A stretch of DNA of 64,000 bases from Tepidimonas alkaliphilus (GCF_007556595.1 NZ_VJNB01000007.1:1-64000); one strand, 5' to 3'; numbered from the stretch's first letter, positions 48,625-58,839 are shown. A program made the numbers and translations. The notes: a model not told the origin generated them from the letters alone.

Positions 48625-49701
48625 ATGACCCGACGCATCGGCATCCTCACCGGCGGGGGCGACTGCCCCGGCCTCAACGCCGTCATCCGTGCCGTGGCCA
48701 AGTCGCTGATGCGCCAGTGCGGCGCCGAGGTGCTGGGCATCGAGGACGGCTTTGCCGGCCTGATGGAGGCCAGCCCCCGCGTGCGCCCGCTGCCGTGGGA
48801 GGCGGTCAGCGGCATCCTGATGCGCGGCGGCACGATCCTGGGCACCAGCAACCGCGCCAACCCGCTGCAGGACGAGGCCACCGCCGCGCGCGTGCTGCGC
48901 CACGCGCAGGCGCTGGGGCTGGAGGGGCTGGTGGTGATCGGCGGCGACGGCACGATGGCGCTGGCGCACGGGCTGGCGCAGCGCGGCCTGCGCGTCGTCG
49001 GCGTGCCCAAGACGATCGACAACGACATCCCGGGCTGCGAGCGCAGCTTCGGCTTCGACACCGCGGTGGCCACCGTCACCGAGGCGATCGAGCGGCTGCA
49101 GACCACCGCCGAGAGCCACGGCCGCGTCATGATCGTCGAGACCATGGGCCGCTGGGCTGGCTGGATCGCGCTGGAGGCGGGGCTGGCCGGCGCGGCCGAC
49201 GTCATCCTGCTGCCGGAGATCGCGTTCGACGTCGAAGCCGTGGCGGCGGTGTGCCGGGCGCGCGCGCAGCGCCGGCGCCACACGCTGGTGTGCATCGGCG
49301 AGGGCGCCAGGCCCGCCGGCGGCGAGCCGACCGTGCAGGCCATGCACGCCGACCGCCCCGAGCCGCTGCGCCTGGGCGGGGTGGCGCACGTGCTGGCCGC
49401 GGCGCTGCAGCCGCGCGTGCCGGTGGAGGTGCGCGCCACCGTGCTCGGCCACGTGCAGCGCGGCGGCAGCCCGACCCCGTTCGACCGTGTGCTGGCCACA
49501 CAGTATGGCAACGAGGCCGCGCAGCTGGTCATGGCGGGCGCCTGGGGCCGCATGGTCACGCTGCAGCAGGGGCGCCTGAGCAGCGTCGCGCTGGCCGACG
49601 CCGCGCACGGCAACCGCCAGGTGCCGCTGGATCATCCGCTGCTGCGCGCCGCGCGGCAGATTGGCGTCAGCTTGGGCGAGCCATCAGCGCAAGAGGCGTG
49701 A
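48625..49701 (+). CDS. 6-phosphofructokinase
   Basis: A 358-residue PfkA-family enzyme. The substrate loops are GILTGGGDCPGLNAVIRAV near the N-terminus, VIGGDGTMALA, PKTIDNDIPG and ETMGRWAGWIAL. Gly at the position of E. coli Gly104 (GGDGT) usually indicates ATP use, while Lys at the position of Gly124 (PKTIDND) is shared with PPi enzymes. The donor therefore needs testing. A sequence GGAG lies about 10 bases upstream of the ATG. Confidence 0.88.
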   Translation: MTRRIGILTGGGDCPGLNAVIRAVAKSLMRQCGAEVLGIEDGFAGLMEASPRVRPLPWEAVSGILMRGGTILGTSNRANPLQDEATAARVLRHAQALGLEGLVVIGGDGTMALAHGLAQRGLRVVGVPKTIDNDIPGCERSFGFDTAVATVTEAIERLQTTAESHGRVMIVETMGRWAGWIALEAGLAGAADVILLPEIAFDVEAVAAVCRARAQRRRHTLVCIGEGARPAGGEPTVQAMHADRPEPLRLGGVAHVLAAALQPRVPVEVRATVLGHVQRGGSPTPFDRVLATQYGNEAAQLVMAGAWGRMVTLQQGRLSSVALADAAHGNRQVPLDHPLLRAARQIGVSLGEPSAQEA

Positions 49702-49856
49702 GGCCGGCGCTGCGGAGCGCTGGAGCTGTCGCTGCGGCGACAACCGGCGCGCCCGGCATTTAGGGTTTTCCCGAAAAAAGGCGCGCAAGCGGCTGCACGC
49801 GGCGACCGCGTTGCGGCATAGTCACGGCTTTGCAACTTTTTCAACAGGTGAGACGG

Positions 49857-51434
49857 ATGAACTTGCAACGCACGTTGATGGTGATGGCAGCGGCGTTCGC
49901 GCTGGGGGCTTCGGGGGCTTGGGCCAAGGCCTTCCGCTGGGCCAGCGCCGGCGAGATTCCCTCGTGGGACATCCACTCGCAGAACAATGCGCTGTCCAAC
50001 GGCATCCATGCCGCGGTTTACGAATCACTGGTTTATTACAACAGCAAGACCTTCAAGGTCGAGCCGCTGCTGGCGCAGAGCTGGCGCGAGATCAGCCCGA
50101 CGCAGATCCGCTTCACGCTGCGCAAGGGGGTCAAGTTCCACGACGGCGCGCCGCTGACCGCTGACGATGTGGTGTTTTCGATCCAGCGGGCGATGGCCAA
50201 GACGTCCAACTTTGCCATTTTCACGCAGGGCATCGAGCGCGCCGTCAAAGTGGACGACCACACGGTGGACATCGTGCTGAAGGGCCCCAACCCGGTTCTG
50301 CTCAATCAGCTGACTGAGCTGCGCATCATGAACAAGGCGTGGGCGGAGAAAAACCGCTCCGTCGAGCCTAAAGACATGAAGTCCAACGACGAAAACTTTG
50401 CCCACCGCAACGCCAACGGCACCGGGCCGTTTCGCCTCAAGCAGTGGGTGCCGGATCAGCGTTTGGTGCTGGAGCGCAACCCCGACTACTGGGGCAAGCC
50501 CGACACCAACGTCACCGAAATCATCTATACCCCGATCAAGGCCGATGCCACCCGCATGGCCGCGCTGTTGTCGGGCGAAGTCGATTTCGTTCTGGATCCC
50601 ACGCCGCAAGATCTGCCGCGTCTGCGCAACAACCCCAACCTCAAGGTCATCGATGGGGTGGAAAACCGCACCATTTTCCTCGGCATGGATCAGTTCCGCG
50701 ACGAGCTGCCGGGCAGCAACGTCAAGGGCAAGAATCCGCTGAAGGATCTGCGCGTGCGCAAGGCGCTTTATCAAGCCATCGATATCGACACCATCCACCG
50801 TGTCACGATGCGCGGCCTGAGCCAGCCCACCGGCGCGCTGGTGGCGCCGCAGGTCGCGGGCTGGAGCGAAGCGGTGCACAAGCGGCTGCCCTATGACGTG
50901 GAGGCGGCCCGGCGCCTGCTGGCCGAAGCCGGCTATAAAGACGGCTTTGAGGTCGATTTTGCCTGCCCGAACAACCGCTACATCAACGACGAGCAAATCT
51001 GCCAGGCGATCACGGCGATGTGGGCCAAGATTGGCGTCAAGGCCAAGCTGCGCACGCTGCCGCTGACCACGTATTTCCCGATGATTCAGCGCTATGAGGC
51101 CAGCATCTACATGCTCGGCTGGGGCGTGCCGACGTTCGACGCGCTCTACAGCCTGCAGTCGCTGGCGCGCACGCCGGGCCAGGGCGGCGACGGTAACTAC
51201 AACGCCGGGCGCTACAGCAACCCCAAGATGGACGCGCTGATCGACCGCGCCAAGACCGAGACCGACCCCTACATCCGCCCGCGCTTGTTGACCGAGGCGT
51301 TGCAGCTGCACAACGACGAGGTGGTGCACATTCCGTTGCACAACCAAGTGATCCCCTGGGCGATGAAAAAGAACGTTGAGGTCGTGCACCGCGCCGACAA
51401 CCGCATCGATTGGCGGGTGCTCAGAGTCAATTAA
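49857..51434 (+). CDS. Peptide ABC transporter substrate-binding protein
   Basis: A 525-residue periplasmic binding protein of the DppA/OppA family (SBP_bac_5), with a signal peptide (MNLQRTLMVMAAAFALGASGAWA). Features include RFTLRKGVKFHDGAPLTADD, the family signature. It captures di- or oligopeptides, or related ligands, for the importer encoded downstream. The 155-nt gap after the phosphofructokinase holds an imperfect GGGTTTTCCC element (49763-49772) but no strong promoter. Confidence 0.92.
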   Translation: MNLQRTLMVMAAAFALGASGAWAKAFRWASAGEIPSWDIHSQNNALSNGIHAAVYESLVYYNSKTFKVEPLLAQSWREISPTQIRFTLRKGVKFHDGAPLTADDVVFSIQRAMAKTSNFAIFTQGIERAVKVDDHTVDIVLKGPNPVLLNQLTELRIMNKAWAEKNRSVEPKDMKSNDENFAHRNANGTGPFRLKQWVPDQRLVLERNPDYWGKPDTNVTEIIYTPIKADATRMAALLSGEVDFVLDPTPQDLPRLRNNPNLKVIDGVENRTIFLGMDQFRDELPGSNVKGKNPLKDLRVRKALYQAIDIDTIHRVTMRGLSQPTGALVAPQVAGWSEAVHKRLPYDVEAARRLLAEAGYKDGFEVDFACPNNRYINDEQICQAITAMWAKIGVKAKLRTLPLTTYFPMIQRYEASIYMLGWGVPTFDALYSLQSLARTPGQGGDGNYNAGRYSNPKMDALIDRAKTETDPYIRPRLLTEALQLHNDEVVHIPLHNQVIPWAMKKNVEVVHRADNRIDWRVLRVN

Positions 51435-51583
51435 GAAGACACCGGCGCGTCGCCTCGTCTTAGGGGCTGCGGTTCCGTTTTCGAGGTCAAGCAAAACGGC
51501 AGCGCGGCCATCCACCCCAATGCCAAGGGGCAGGAGCGGGTGGCTTGCCGCTGGGCGATGGACGTTGCAAGGGGAGTCCACCG

Positions 51584-52564
51584 ATGGTGGCTTTTATCGT
51601 GCGCCGCCTCATGCAGGCGGCGTTGGTGATGCTGGCCGTGGCGTTCGTGGCCTTCATGCTGTTCCAGTACGTGGGCGACCCCGTGCTGCAGATCCTGGGG
51701 CAGGACGCCACGCCTGAGGAAGTGGCGCGCGTGCGCGCCGAGCTGGGGCTGGACCAGCCCTTTGTCGTGCAGTTCGCGCACTTCGTCGGTCAGGCGCTGC
51801 AGGGCAACTTCGGCGTCAGCCTGCGCCAGGGCGCTCCGGTGGCGCAGCTGATCGCCGAGCGGCTGCCGGCGACGCTGGAGCTGGCGCTGGTGGCCGCGGC
51901 GCTGGCCTTGGTGGTCGGCATCCCGATGGGGGTGTACGCGGCGCTCAAGCGCGGCACCTGGCTGGCGCAGCTGTTCATGACGCTGTCGCTGCTGGGGGTG
52001 TCGCTGCCGACGTTCCTGATCGGCATCGTGCTGATCCTGGTGTTCGCGGTGCAGCTGGGCTGGCTGCCCAGCTTCGGCCGCGGCGAGGTGGTGCAGCTGG
52101 GCTGGTTCTCGAGCGGCCTGCTGGCCCCGGGCGGCTGGCGCCACTTGGTGCTGCCGGCGCTGACGCTGGCGATGTTTCAGCTCGCGCTGATCATGCGGCT
52201 GGTGCGCGCGGAGATGCTGGAGGTGCTGCGCACCGACTACATCAAGTTCGCGCGCGCGCGCGGACTCACCGACCGCGCGATCCACTTCGGCCATGCGCTG
52301 AAGAACACGCTGGTGCCGGTCATCACCATTACCGGGCTGCAGCTGGGCGGCCTGATCGCGTTCGCGATCATCACCGAGACGGTGTTCCAGTGGCCCGGCA
52401 TGGGGCTGCTGTTCATCCAGGCGGTGACCTTCGCCGACATTCCGGTGATGGCGGCCTACCTGTGCCTGATCGCGCTGATCTTCGTCGTCATCAACCTGAT
52501 CGTCGACCTGCTGTACTTCGCGGTCGATCCGCGCCTGCGCGTGGAGCGCGCCGGCGGTCACTGA
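51584..52564 (+). CDS. Peptide ABC transporter permease, DppB type
   Basis: A 326-residue integral membrane permease, starting MVAFIVRRLMQAALVMLAVA, with the cytoplasmic EAA loop VRAEMLEVLRTDYIKFARARGL typical of OppB/DppB. About six helices are predicted from hydrophobicity. AAGGGGAG precedes the ATG. It follows the binding protein by 149 nt and precedes the DppC-type gene by 62 nt. Confidence 0.92.
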   Translation: MVAFIVRRLMQAALVMLAVAFVAFMLFQYVGDPVLQILGQDATPEEVARVRAELGLDQPFVVQFAHFVGQALQGNFGVSLRQGAPVAQLIAERLPATLELALVAAALALVVGIPMGVYAALKRGTWLAQLFMTLSLLGVSLPTFLIGIVLILVFAVQLGWLPSFGRGEVVQLGWFSSGLLAPGGWRHLVLPALTLAMFQLALIMRLVRAEMLEVLRTDYIKFARARGLTDRAIHFGHALKNTLVPVITITGLQLGGLIAFAIITETVFQWPGMGLLFIQAVTFADIPVMAAYLCLIALIFVVINLIVDLLYFAVDPRLRVERAGGH

Positions 52565-52626
52565 ACGCGGGCGCACGCGCCATGCCCGCACCGCACGGCG
52601 CGCTCATCACCAAAGGAGTCCTGGCT

Positions 52627-53538
52627 ATGCGTGGAATCTGGATGCGCTGGTGGGACAGCGACATCGGCTACAGCTTTCGCCGTTCACCCACCGCGATGCT
52701 GGCGGCGGCGATCGCGCTGGTGTGCGGCCTGGCCGCGCTGCTGGCGCCGTGGGTGGCGCCGCACAACCCGTTCGACCTGGCCAGCCTCGATCTGGCTGAT
52801 GCGCGCCTGCCGCCGGTGTGGTACCCGGAGGGCACGTGGCGCTACCCGCTTGGCACCGACGACCAGGGGCGCGACATCCTGTCGGCGCTGATCTACGGCG
52901 CGCGCATCTCGCTGTTCGTCGGGCTGGTGTCGGTGGCGCTGTCGGTGGCGGTCGGCGTGGCGCTGGGGCTGCTGGCCGGCTTCGTCGGCGGCTGGCTGGA
53001 TGCGCTGCTGATGCGGCTGTGCGACGTGATGCTGTCGTTTCCGGCCATCCTGATCGCGCTGCTGATCGCCGGCGTCGGCAAGGCGCTGTTTCCGAACGCG
53101 CACGAGACGCTGGCGTTCGGCGTGCTGATCACCTCCATCACGCTGACCGGCTGGGTGCAGTACGCGCGCACGGTGCGCGGCTCCACGCTGGTGGAGCGGC
53201 AGAAGGAGTACGTGCAGGCCGCGCGCGTCATCGGCGTGGCGCCGTGGCGCATCATGCTGCGTCACGTGCTGCCCAATGTGCTGGGTCCCGTGCTGGTGCT
53301 GGCCACCATCCATGTCGCCACCGCCATCATCACCGAGGCGACGCTGTCGTTCCTCGGGGTCGGCGCGCCGCCCACCGCGCCGTCGCTGGGCACCCTGGTG
53401 CGCATCGGCAACGACTACCTGTTCTCCGGCGAGTGGTGGATCACCATCTTCCCCGGACTGATGCTGGTGCTGATCGCGCTGTCGGTCAACCTGCTGGGCG
53501 ACTGGCTGCGCGATGCGCTCAACCCGCGCCTGCGCTGA
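52627..53538 (+). CDS. Peptide ABC transporter permease, DppC type
   Basis: A 303-residue permease of the OppC/DppC type. PLGTDDQGRDILSALIYGARIS is the N-terminal domain signature, and RQKEYVQAARVIGVAPWRIM is the EAA loop. The ATG at 52627 has AAAGGAG eight bases upstream and was preferred over 52582. Co-transcribed with its neighbours. Confidence 0.92.
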   Translation: MRGIWMRWWDSDIGYSFRRSPTAMLAAAIALVCGLAALLAPWVAPHNPFDLASLDLADARLPPVWYPEGTWRYPLGTDDQGRDILSALIYGARISLFVGLVSVALSVAVGVALGLLAGFVGGWLDALLMRLCDVMLSFPAILIALLIAGVGKALFPNAHETLAFGVLITSITLTGWVQYARTVRGSTLVERQKEYVQAARVIGVAPWRIMLRHVLPNVLGPVLVLATIHVATAIITEATLSFLGVGAPPTAPSLGTLVRIGNDYLFSGEWWITIFPGLMLVLIALSVNLLGDWLRDALNPRLR

Positions 53539-53554
53539 AAAAGGAGGGAGGACG

Positions 53555-54550
53555 ATGGACAAGCTGCTCGAGGTGCAGGACCTGGTGGTGGAATTTCCGA
53601 CCCGCCGCGGCGTGTTGCGCGCGCTGGACGGCGTCTCGTTCGACATCGCGCCGGGCGAAATCCTGGGCGTGGTGGGCGAGTCGGGCGCCGGCAAGTCGCT
53701 CACCGGCGCGGCCATCATCGGCCTGCTGGAGCCGCCAGGGCGCATCGCCGGCGGCCAGATCCGGCTGCAGGGCCGGCGCATCGACGATTTGCCGCCGCAC
53801 GAGATGCGGCGCATCCGCGGCCGGCGCATCGGGGCGATCTTCCAGGATCCGCTGACGTCGCTGAACCCGCTCTACACCATCGGGCGGCAGTTGACCGAGA
53901 CCATCCAGACGCACCTAGACGTCTCCGCCGCCGAGGCGCGCCGCCGCGCCATCGAGCTGCTGAAGGACACCGGCATCCCGGCCGCGGAGGAGCGCATCGA
54001 CCACTACCCGCACCAGTTCTCCGGCGGCATGCGCCAGCGCGTTGTCATCGCGCTGGCGCTGGCGGCCGAGCCGCAGCTGGTGGTGGCCGACGAGCCGACC
54101 ACGGCGCTGGACGTCTCGATCCAGGCGCAGATCATCACACTGCTGAAGCGCATCTGCCGCGAGCGCGGCGCCGCGGTGATGCTGATCACGCACGACATGG
54201 GCGTGATCGCCGAGACCTGCGACCGCGTCGCGGTGCTCTATGCGGGCCGCGTGGCCGAGATCGGCCCGGTGCACGAGGTCATCCACCGCCCCGCGCACCC
54301 CTACACCGCCGGGCTGATGCGCTGCATCCCCGACATGGAGACCGAGCGTGAGCGGCTGCACCAGATCGACGGCGCGATGCCGCGGTTGTCGGAGATTCCG
54401 CACGGCTGCGCGTTTCACCCGCGCTGCCCGCAGGCGATGCTGCGCTGCCACGACGCGCGCCCCCCGCTGATGCCGGCCGGCGCCACCCGCGCCGCCTGCT
54501 GGCTGCACGAGCCGGCCGCCACCGCGGCCGCCCTGGAGACCGCCCGATGA
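53555..54550 (+). CDS. Peptide ABC transporter ATP-binding protein, DppD type
   Basis: A 331-residue ABC ATPase: Walker A GESGAGKS, signature SGGMRQR, Walker [12 protein letters not shown], and the oligopeptide C-terminal extension with cysteines ([16 protein letters not shown]) that binds an iron-sulfur cluster in the family. AAGGAGG precedes the ATG. It overlaps the next gene by 4 nt. Confidence 0.93.
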   Translation: MDKLLEVQDLVVEFPTRRGVLRALDGVSFDIAPGEILGVVGESGAGKSLTGAAIIGLLEPPGRIAGGQIRLQGRRIDDLPPHEMRRIRGRRIGAIFQDPLTSLNPLYTIGRQLTETIQTHLDVSAAEARRRAIELLKDTGIPAAEERIDHYPHQFSGGMRQRVVIALALAAEPQLVVADEPTTALDVSIQAQIITLLKRICRERGAAVMLITHDMGVIAETCDRVAVLYAGRVAEIGPVHEVIHRPAHPYTAGLMRCIPDMETERERLHQIDGAMPRLSEIPHGCAFHPRCPQAMLRCHDARPPLMPAGATRAACWLHEPAATAAALETAR

Positions 54551-55566
54551 TCGCCCCCGTGACCGAGACGAGCGCCGTCCCGCTGGTGGCGGTGCACGAC
54601 CTGGCGCGCACGTTCGACGTGTCGGCGCCGTGGCTCAACCGCGTGTTGGAGCGCAAGCCGCGCCAGCTGCTGCACGCGGTCGATGGCGTCAGCTTCGAGA
54701 TCGCGCGCGGCCAGACGCTGGCGCTGGTGGGCGAGTCCGGCTGCGGCAAGAGCACGGTGGCGCGGCTGCTGGTGGGGCTGTATGCGCCGACGCGCGGGCA
54801 AGTGCGCTTCGACGGGCAGGACGTGCACGCCACGCTGGCCACGCGCCAGGCGCGCGCGCTGCGGCGGCGCATGCAGATGATCTTCCAGGACCCCTACGCC
54901 AGCCTGAACCCGCGCTGGCGCGTGCAGGACATCGTCGCCGAGCCGCTGCGCGAGCACGGGCTGGTACGCGACCGCGCCGCGCTGCGCGAGCGCGTGGCCG
55001 AGCTGCTGCGCGCGGTGGGCCTGAGCCCCCACGATATGACCAAGTACCCGCACCAGTTCTCCGGCGGGCAGCGCCAGCGCATCTCGATCGCGCGCGCGCT
55101 GGCCACGCAGCCGCAGTTCCTGGTGTGCGACGAGCCGACCTCGGCGCTGGATGTGTCGGTGCAGGCGCAGGTGCTCAACCTGATGAAGGACCTGCAGCGC
55201 CAGCACGGGCTGACCTACCTGTTCATCAGCCACAACCTGGCCGTGGTGCGCCATGTCAGCGACCAGGTCGGCGTGATGTACCTGGGGCGGCTGGTGGAAC
55301 TCGCGGACAAGCGCACGCTGTTCGCGCAGCCGCGCCATCCCTACACCCGCATGCTGTTGGAAGCGATCCCCAAGCTGCATGCGATAGGCCAGGCGCGCAC
55401 CCCGGTGCAGGGCGAGGTGCCCAACCCGCTCAACCCGCCCGGCGGCTGCGCCTTCCACCCGCGCTGTCCGCATGCGGATGCGCGCTGCAAGGCCGAGCGG
55501 CCGGCGCTGCAGACGATCGGCGGCGTGCGCGTGGCCTGCCACGCGGTGCAGGAGGGGCGGATCTGA
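54547..55566 (+). CDS. Peptide ABC transporter ATP-binding protein, DppF type
   Basis: A 339-residue ABC ATPase: Walker [10 protein letters not shown], signature [13 protein letters not shown], Walker [13 protein letters not shown] and the same cysteine-rich extension ([16 protein letters not shown]). It pairs with the preceding ATPase as a heterodimer. Last gene of the importer operon; the chemoreceptor starts 147 nt later on the same strand. Confidence 0.93.
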   Translation: MIAPVTETSAVPLVAVHDLARTFDVSAPWLNRVLERKPRQLLHAVDGVSFEIARGQTLALVGESGCGKSTVARLLVGLYAPTRGQVRFDGQDVHATLATRQARALRRRMQMIFQDPYASLNPRWRVQDIVAEPLREHGLVRDRAALRERVAELLRAVGLSPHDMTKYPHQFSGGQRQRISIARALATQPQFLVCDEPTSALDVSVQAQVLNLMKDLQRQHGLTYLFISHNLAVVRHVSDQVGVMYLGRLVELADKRTLFAQPRHPYTRMLLEAIPKLHAIGQARTPVQGEVPNPLNPPGGCAFHPRCPHADARCKAERPALQTIGGVRVACHAVQEGRI

Positions 55567-55713
55567 CGCGCGGTCAACGCTTGACAGCGCAGTCTTGCGC
55601 TCAACCGTCGAGCGCGCAGCGGGGGGACTGAAATCGTAGGGACCACGGGATCTTGTAAGCTTGTGGCGATCATCGGGTCGTCATCATCAAGGAGGCCGCT
55701 GCGCGGAAAAAAT

Positions 55714-57372
55714 ATGATTACCCCCCCCCCCCCCCCCCCTTCTAAATTCGCTTTTTTATCCCGCATCAGCATCAGCCAGCGCCTTCTTGCGGTTGCGTTG
55801 ATCGTTTCGGTCGGCTTGGCGTTGTTGGCGGCGTATGCGTGGACGAGTCTTACGCACGTCAAAGACCTGGCCCGGCGCACCGAGCAGGTTCGGGTTCAGC
55901 AGCTGGCGCAGGCCGCGGCGATGGAGCTCAACGTTACCCGCATTTCGCTGCAATTGCGCCACGCCATGCTGGCGCGCAACGAGCGCGAGCGCCAGGAAGC
56001 GGTGGAGGACATCCAAGCCAAGCGCCGCTTGATCGAAGAGACCTTGCGCGCTTACGAAGCCTCGCTGTTTACTCCTCAAGGCAAGGCTTTGTTTGCCAAG
56101 TTGCCGCCAGCATTTGAAAACTTTTGGCGCGTCGGTCATGAAAATCTGCAGTTGATTTTGCAAGGACAGCGCGAATCGGCCTTTGCTTATTTGGTGGATC
56201 ACACCATACCCGCGCGCAATCAGGTGCTGTCGGCTTTGGCGGAGACCGTGGATTACCAGCGCAAGCGCCTGGTGACCGATATTGCCGAGATGAACGCCCA
56301 TGTCGATCGCACGCTGCGGGCCATTTTGCTGCTCGTGGTGATGTGCGCCGTGCTGCTTTTTTTGGCGGTCTTTTACATCGAACGCTTGCTGCAACAGCGC
56401 ATCCGTATGACCAAGACGGTGGCCGAGCAGGTGCGCGGCGGCGACCTGTCGCGGTCTCAAAGCCGTTGGCTGCAAGATGAATTTGGCCCGCTGGTGCAGG
56501 CCATGGAAGACATGCGAGAGCGGCTGCGCCAGGTGGTCAGCGAAGTGCGTCAAGGCGCGCAGAGCGTGGAGCAATCCAGCCAGCACGTGGCCGATGACAA
56601 CGCCGCCATCGCCGGCTTGATGCAAGATCTGTCCGTTTCGCTGCAGGCCACCTCCAAAGCTTCCGAGCAGCTGGCGCTCAAAGTGCAGCAAAACTTTGAT
56701 CACGCCCGGCAGGCGACGGCGCTGGCCCATGACGCCGCTTCGGTGGCGCAACGCGGCGGAGAGGTGGTGGGGGATGTGGTGAAAACGATGGAGGAAATCC
56801 ACGCCTCCTCGCAGCGCATCAAAGAAATCATCGCGGTGATCGAGGGCATTGCCTTCCAAACCAACATTCTCGCGCTCAACGCCTCGGTGGAGGCGGCCCG
56901 GGCGGGTGAACAGGGGCGGGGCTTTGCGGTGGTGGCCGGCGAAGTCCGTGCGCTGGCGCAGCGCAGCTCGCAAGCGGCGCATGAAATCAAGCGCTTGATC
57001 GGCGCCAGCGCCGAGCGTGTGACGGCTGGCTCCGAGCTGGTGGCCAAAGCCGGCGCCACCATGCAAGAAATCGTGCAGGCGATTGGTCGCGTCAACGCCA
57101 TGGTCCATGAAGTCGATGCCGCCAGCGCCGACCAACGTCGCAGTTTGCAAGAAGTGCAAGCGGCGATTCGCGCCATGGAAGCCAGCATCACGCAGACCGC
57201 CGACCGGGTGCACAAACTCAGCGTTTCAGCGGCGCAGCTGGGCCAGACCTCGCAGGCGTTGGTGTCGTCGGTGGCCTATTTCAGAGATGATGAGACGTCG
57301 GCCAACGTTTCCGCCGCCAGACACAGGTCGGCCCACGCCTTGCCCTTGTCCACCGGGTTGCGCAGCAGGTAG
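55714..57372 (+). CDS. Methyl-accepting chemotaxis protein with a poly-C tract at its start
   Basis: A 552-residue chemoreceptor: helix at about 20-42, a periplasmic helical (4HB-like) sensor to about 205, a second helix to about 227, HAMP-like linker and signalling domain with [20 protein letters not shown]. The ATG at 55714 is followed after two codons by 19 Cs coding six prolines ([12 protein letters not shown]). AAGGAGG lies unusually far upstream (55689-55695, 18 nt). A GTG at 55663 is in frame but weaker. The last 97 nt overlap the convergent udg. No CheR pentapeptide is seen. Confidence 0.85.
   Translation: MITPPPPPPSKFAFLSRISISQRLLAVALIVSVGLALLAAYAWTSLTHVKDLARRTEQVRVQQLAQAAAMELNVTRISLQLRHAMLARNERERQEAVEDIQAKRRLIEETLRAYEASLFTPQGKALFAKLPPAFENFWRVGHENLQLILQGQRESAFAYLVDHTIPARNQVLSALAETVDYQRKRLVTDIAEMNAHVDRTLRAILLLVVMCAVLLFLAVFYIERLLQQRIRMTKTVAEQVRGGDLSRSQSRWLQDEFGPLVQAMEDMRERLRQVVSEVRQGAQSVEQSSQHVADDNAAIAGLMQDLSVSLQATSKASEQLALKVQQNFDHARQATALAHDAASVAQRGGEVVGDVVKTMEEIHASSQRIKEIIAVIEGIAFQTNILALNASVEAARAGEQGRGFAVVAGEVRALAQRSSQAAHEIKRLIGASAERVTAGSELVAKAGATMQEIVQAIGRVNAMVHEVDAASADQRRSLQEVQAAIRAMEASITQTADRVHKLSVSAAQLGQTSQALVSSVAYFRDDETSANVSAARHRSAHALPLSTGLRSR
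55721..55739 (+). repeat. C(19) homopolymer tract in the chemoreceptor start
   Basis: Nineteen consecutive Cs follow ATGATTA. With 19 Cs the chemoreceptor frame is open. With 20 Cs the frame reads TTC TAA immediately after the tract. With 18 Cs it ends at a TGA about 20 codons later. Tracts of this kind mutate by slipped-strand mispairing, giving ON/OFF switching. Sequencing or assembly error in the count is possible. Confidence 0.9.
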
Positions 57373-58250
57373 GCCGGGTGGTAGGACACCACCACCGGCA
57401 GCGTGAGCTCCCCGAGGCGCGCCTGGAACACGCGCCCGCGCAGCCGGCCCAGCGGCGCACGCGCGGCTTCAGCCGGCGGCAGGCAGCCGCCTTCGGCCAG
57501 CAGCGTCTGCGCCGCAAAGCGTCCCAGCGCCAGCACGAGGCGCGGCTGCAGCAGCGCGATCTGGCGCAGCAGATAGGGCGCGCAGCGCGCGATTTCCTCC
57601 GGCTCCGGGTTGCGGTTGCGCGGCGGGCGGCATTTGAGCACGTTGGCGATGTAAACGCCGTGGCCGCGCTGCAGGTCCAGCGCCGCCAGCATCCGATCCA
57701 GCAGCCGCCCGGCGCGGCCGACGAACGGCTCGCCCTGGCGGTCTTCCTCCTCGCCCGGGGCCTCGCCGACGATCAGCCAGGTCGGCCGGCGGTCGCCGAC
57801 ACCCGGCACCGCGCGCTGGCGGCACGCGGCCAGCCCGCAGCGCTGGCAGGCGTGGATCGCCGCTTCCAGCGCCGGCCAGTCGAGCGTGGCGATGTCGGCG
57901 TGGGGCGCGGGATCGGGCGGCGGCGCCGGGTCACCCAGAGGGGGCTGCGGCGGCACCGGGCTGGTGGCGGCGGTGGGCTCCGCCTGGACGGGGACGGCCC
58001 ATCCGGTCGGCGATCCCGCCCTCGAGGCGGGCCCGCTGCGCACCGCGGCCATGGCGTCTGCGGACTCAGTCTCCTGCGCGCGGGGGGGCGGGCCACGGCG
58101 GGCCGTCGCCCCGATCGCCGGCGCGCCACCGTCCGCCCCCGGCGGACGCGGCAGCAGCGCGCGCGGCTGCCACCACGCGGGCACGCCGATCTCGGCCAGC
58201 AGGGCCGAGCGGCGCTCGTCGAGCCAGGGCAGGGCGCGCGGCAGGTTCAT
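57276..58250 (-). CDS. Uracil-DNA glycosylase, family 4
   Basis: A 324-residue family 4 UDG. The catalytic core has cysteines for a [4Fe-4S] cluster ([19 protein letters not shown] and [13 protein letters not shown]), motif [21 protein letters not shown] and motif [10 protein letters not shown]. About 110 N-terminal residues are Pro/Ala-rich and not part of the enzyme domain. It starts 4 nt into the end of rimI (ATGA) and overlaps the chemoreceptor tail by 97 nt at its 3' end. Confidence 0.9.
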   Translation of the reverse strand: MNLPRALPWLDERRSALLAEIGVPAWWQPRALLPRPPGADGGAPAIGATARRGPPPRAQETESADAMAAVRSGPASRAGSPTGWAVPVQAEPTAATSPVPPQPPLGDPAPPPDPAPHADIATLDWPALEAAIHACQRCGLAACRQRAVPGVGDRRPTWLIVGEAPGEEEDRQGEPFVGRAGRLLDRMLAALDLQRGHGVYIANVLKCRPPRNRNPEPEEIARCAPYLLRQIALLQPRLVLALGRFAAQTLLAEGGCLPPAEAARAPLGRLRGRVFQARLGELTLPVVVSYHPAYLLRNPVDKGKAWADLCLAAETLADVSSSLK

Positions 58251-58828
58251 CGGGGCGTGGCGGTGGCGTCAGGCGCGGGGCGCAGGTCAAGCCGCATGAC
58301 GATGGCGTCCTCGCGGCGCTGCGCCGTGTCGGGATAGTAATCCTTGCGCACGCCGGCTTCCACCCAGCCGCAGCGGGCGTAGAGCGCGCGCGCGGCGGCG
58401 TTGCTGCGCCGCACCTCCAGCCACAGCTGGGCAAAACCCTGCGCGCGGCCCCAGTCCGCCAGCGCCCGCAGCATCCAGCCGCCCCAGCCGTGGCGCTGGT
58501 GCACCGGCGCCACCGTGACGTCGAGCAAATGCCCTTCCTCCACCCCCGGCATCGCCACCAGGAAGCCGAGCAGCCAGTCGCCCTCCGGCGTGGCCGGCGC
58601 GTGCACCCAGTGCGGCGGGTCGTGGCGCGGATCCGGGCGGCGCGCCAGCACGCGCGCCCAGTGCCCGGCGGCCAGCGAATCCTCGTAATGGCGCCGGCTC
58701 CACGGGTGCGGGTGTGCGGTTTTGGCCACCTCGGCCACCGCGTCCAGGTCGGCGGCGGTCATCGGACGCCACAGCAGCGCCGCGTCAGCGGAAACCGCTG
58801 GCTGGGTGTCGTCCACCAAAGGGTTCAT
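58247..58828 (-). CDS. rimI: Ribosomal protein S18 alanine N-acetyltransferase
   Basis: A 193-residue GNAT: WRPMTAADLDAVAEVAKTAH, HLLDVTVAPVHQRHGWGGWML (acetyl-CoA loop) and LEVRRSNAAARALYARCGW are the RimI signatures. It acetylates the N-terminal alanine of S18. Placed between tsaB and udg as in many proteobacteria. The ATG at 58828 fits this length; 11 nt separate it from tsaB. Confidence 0.9.
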   Translation of the reverse strand: MNPLVDDTQPAVSADAALLWRPMTAADLDAVAEVAKTAHPHPWSRRHYEDSLAAGHWARVLARRPDPRHDPPHWVHAPATPEGDWLLGFLVAMPGVEEGHLLDVTVAPVHQRHGWGGWMLRALADWGRAQGFAQLWLEVRRSNAAARALYARCGWVEAGVRKDYYPDTAQRREDAIVMRLDLRPAPDATATPR

Positions 58829-58839
58829 CGTCCGCCTTG

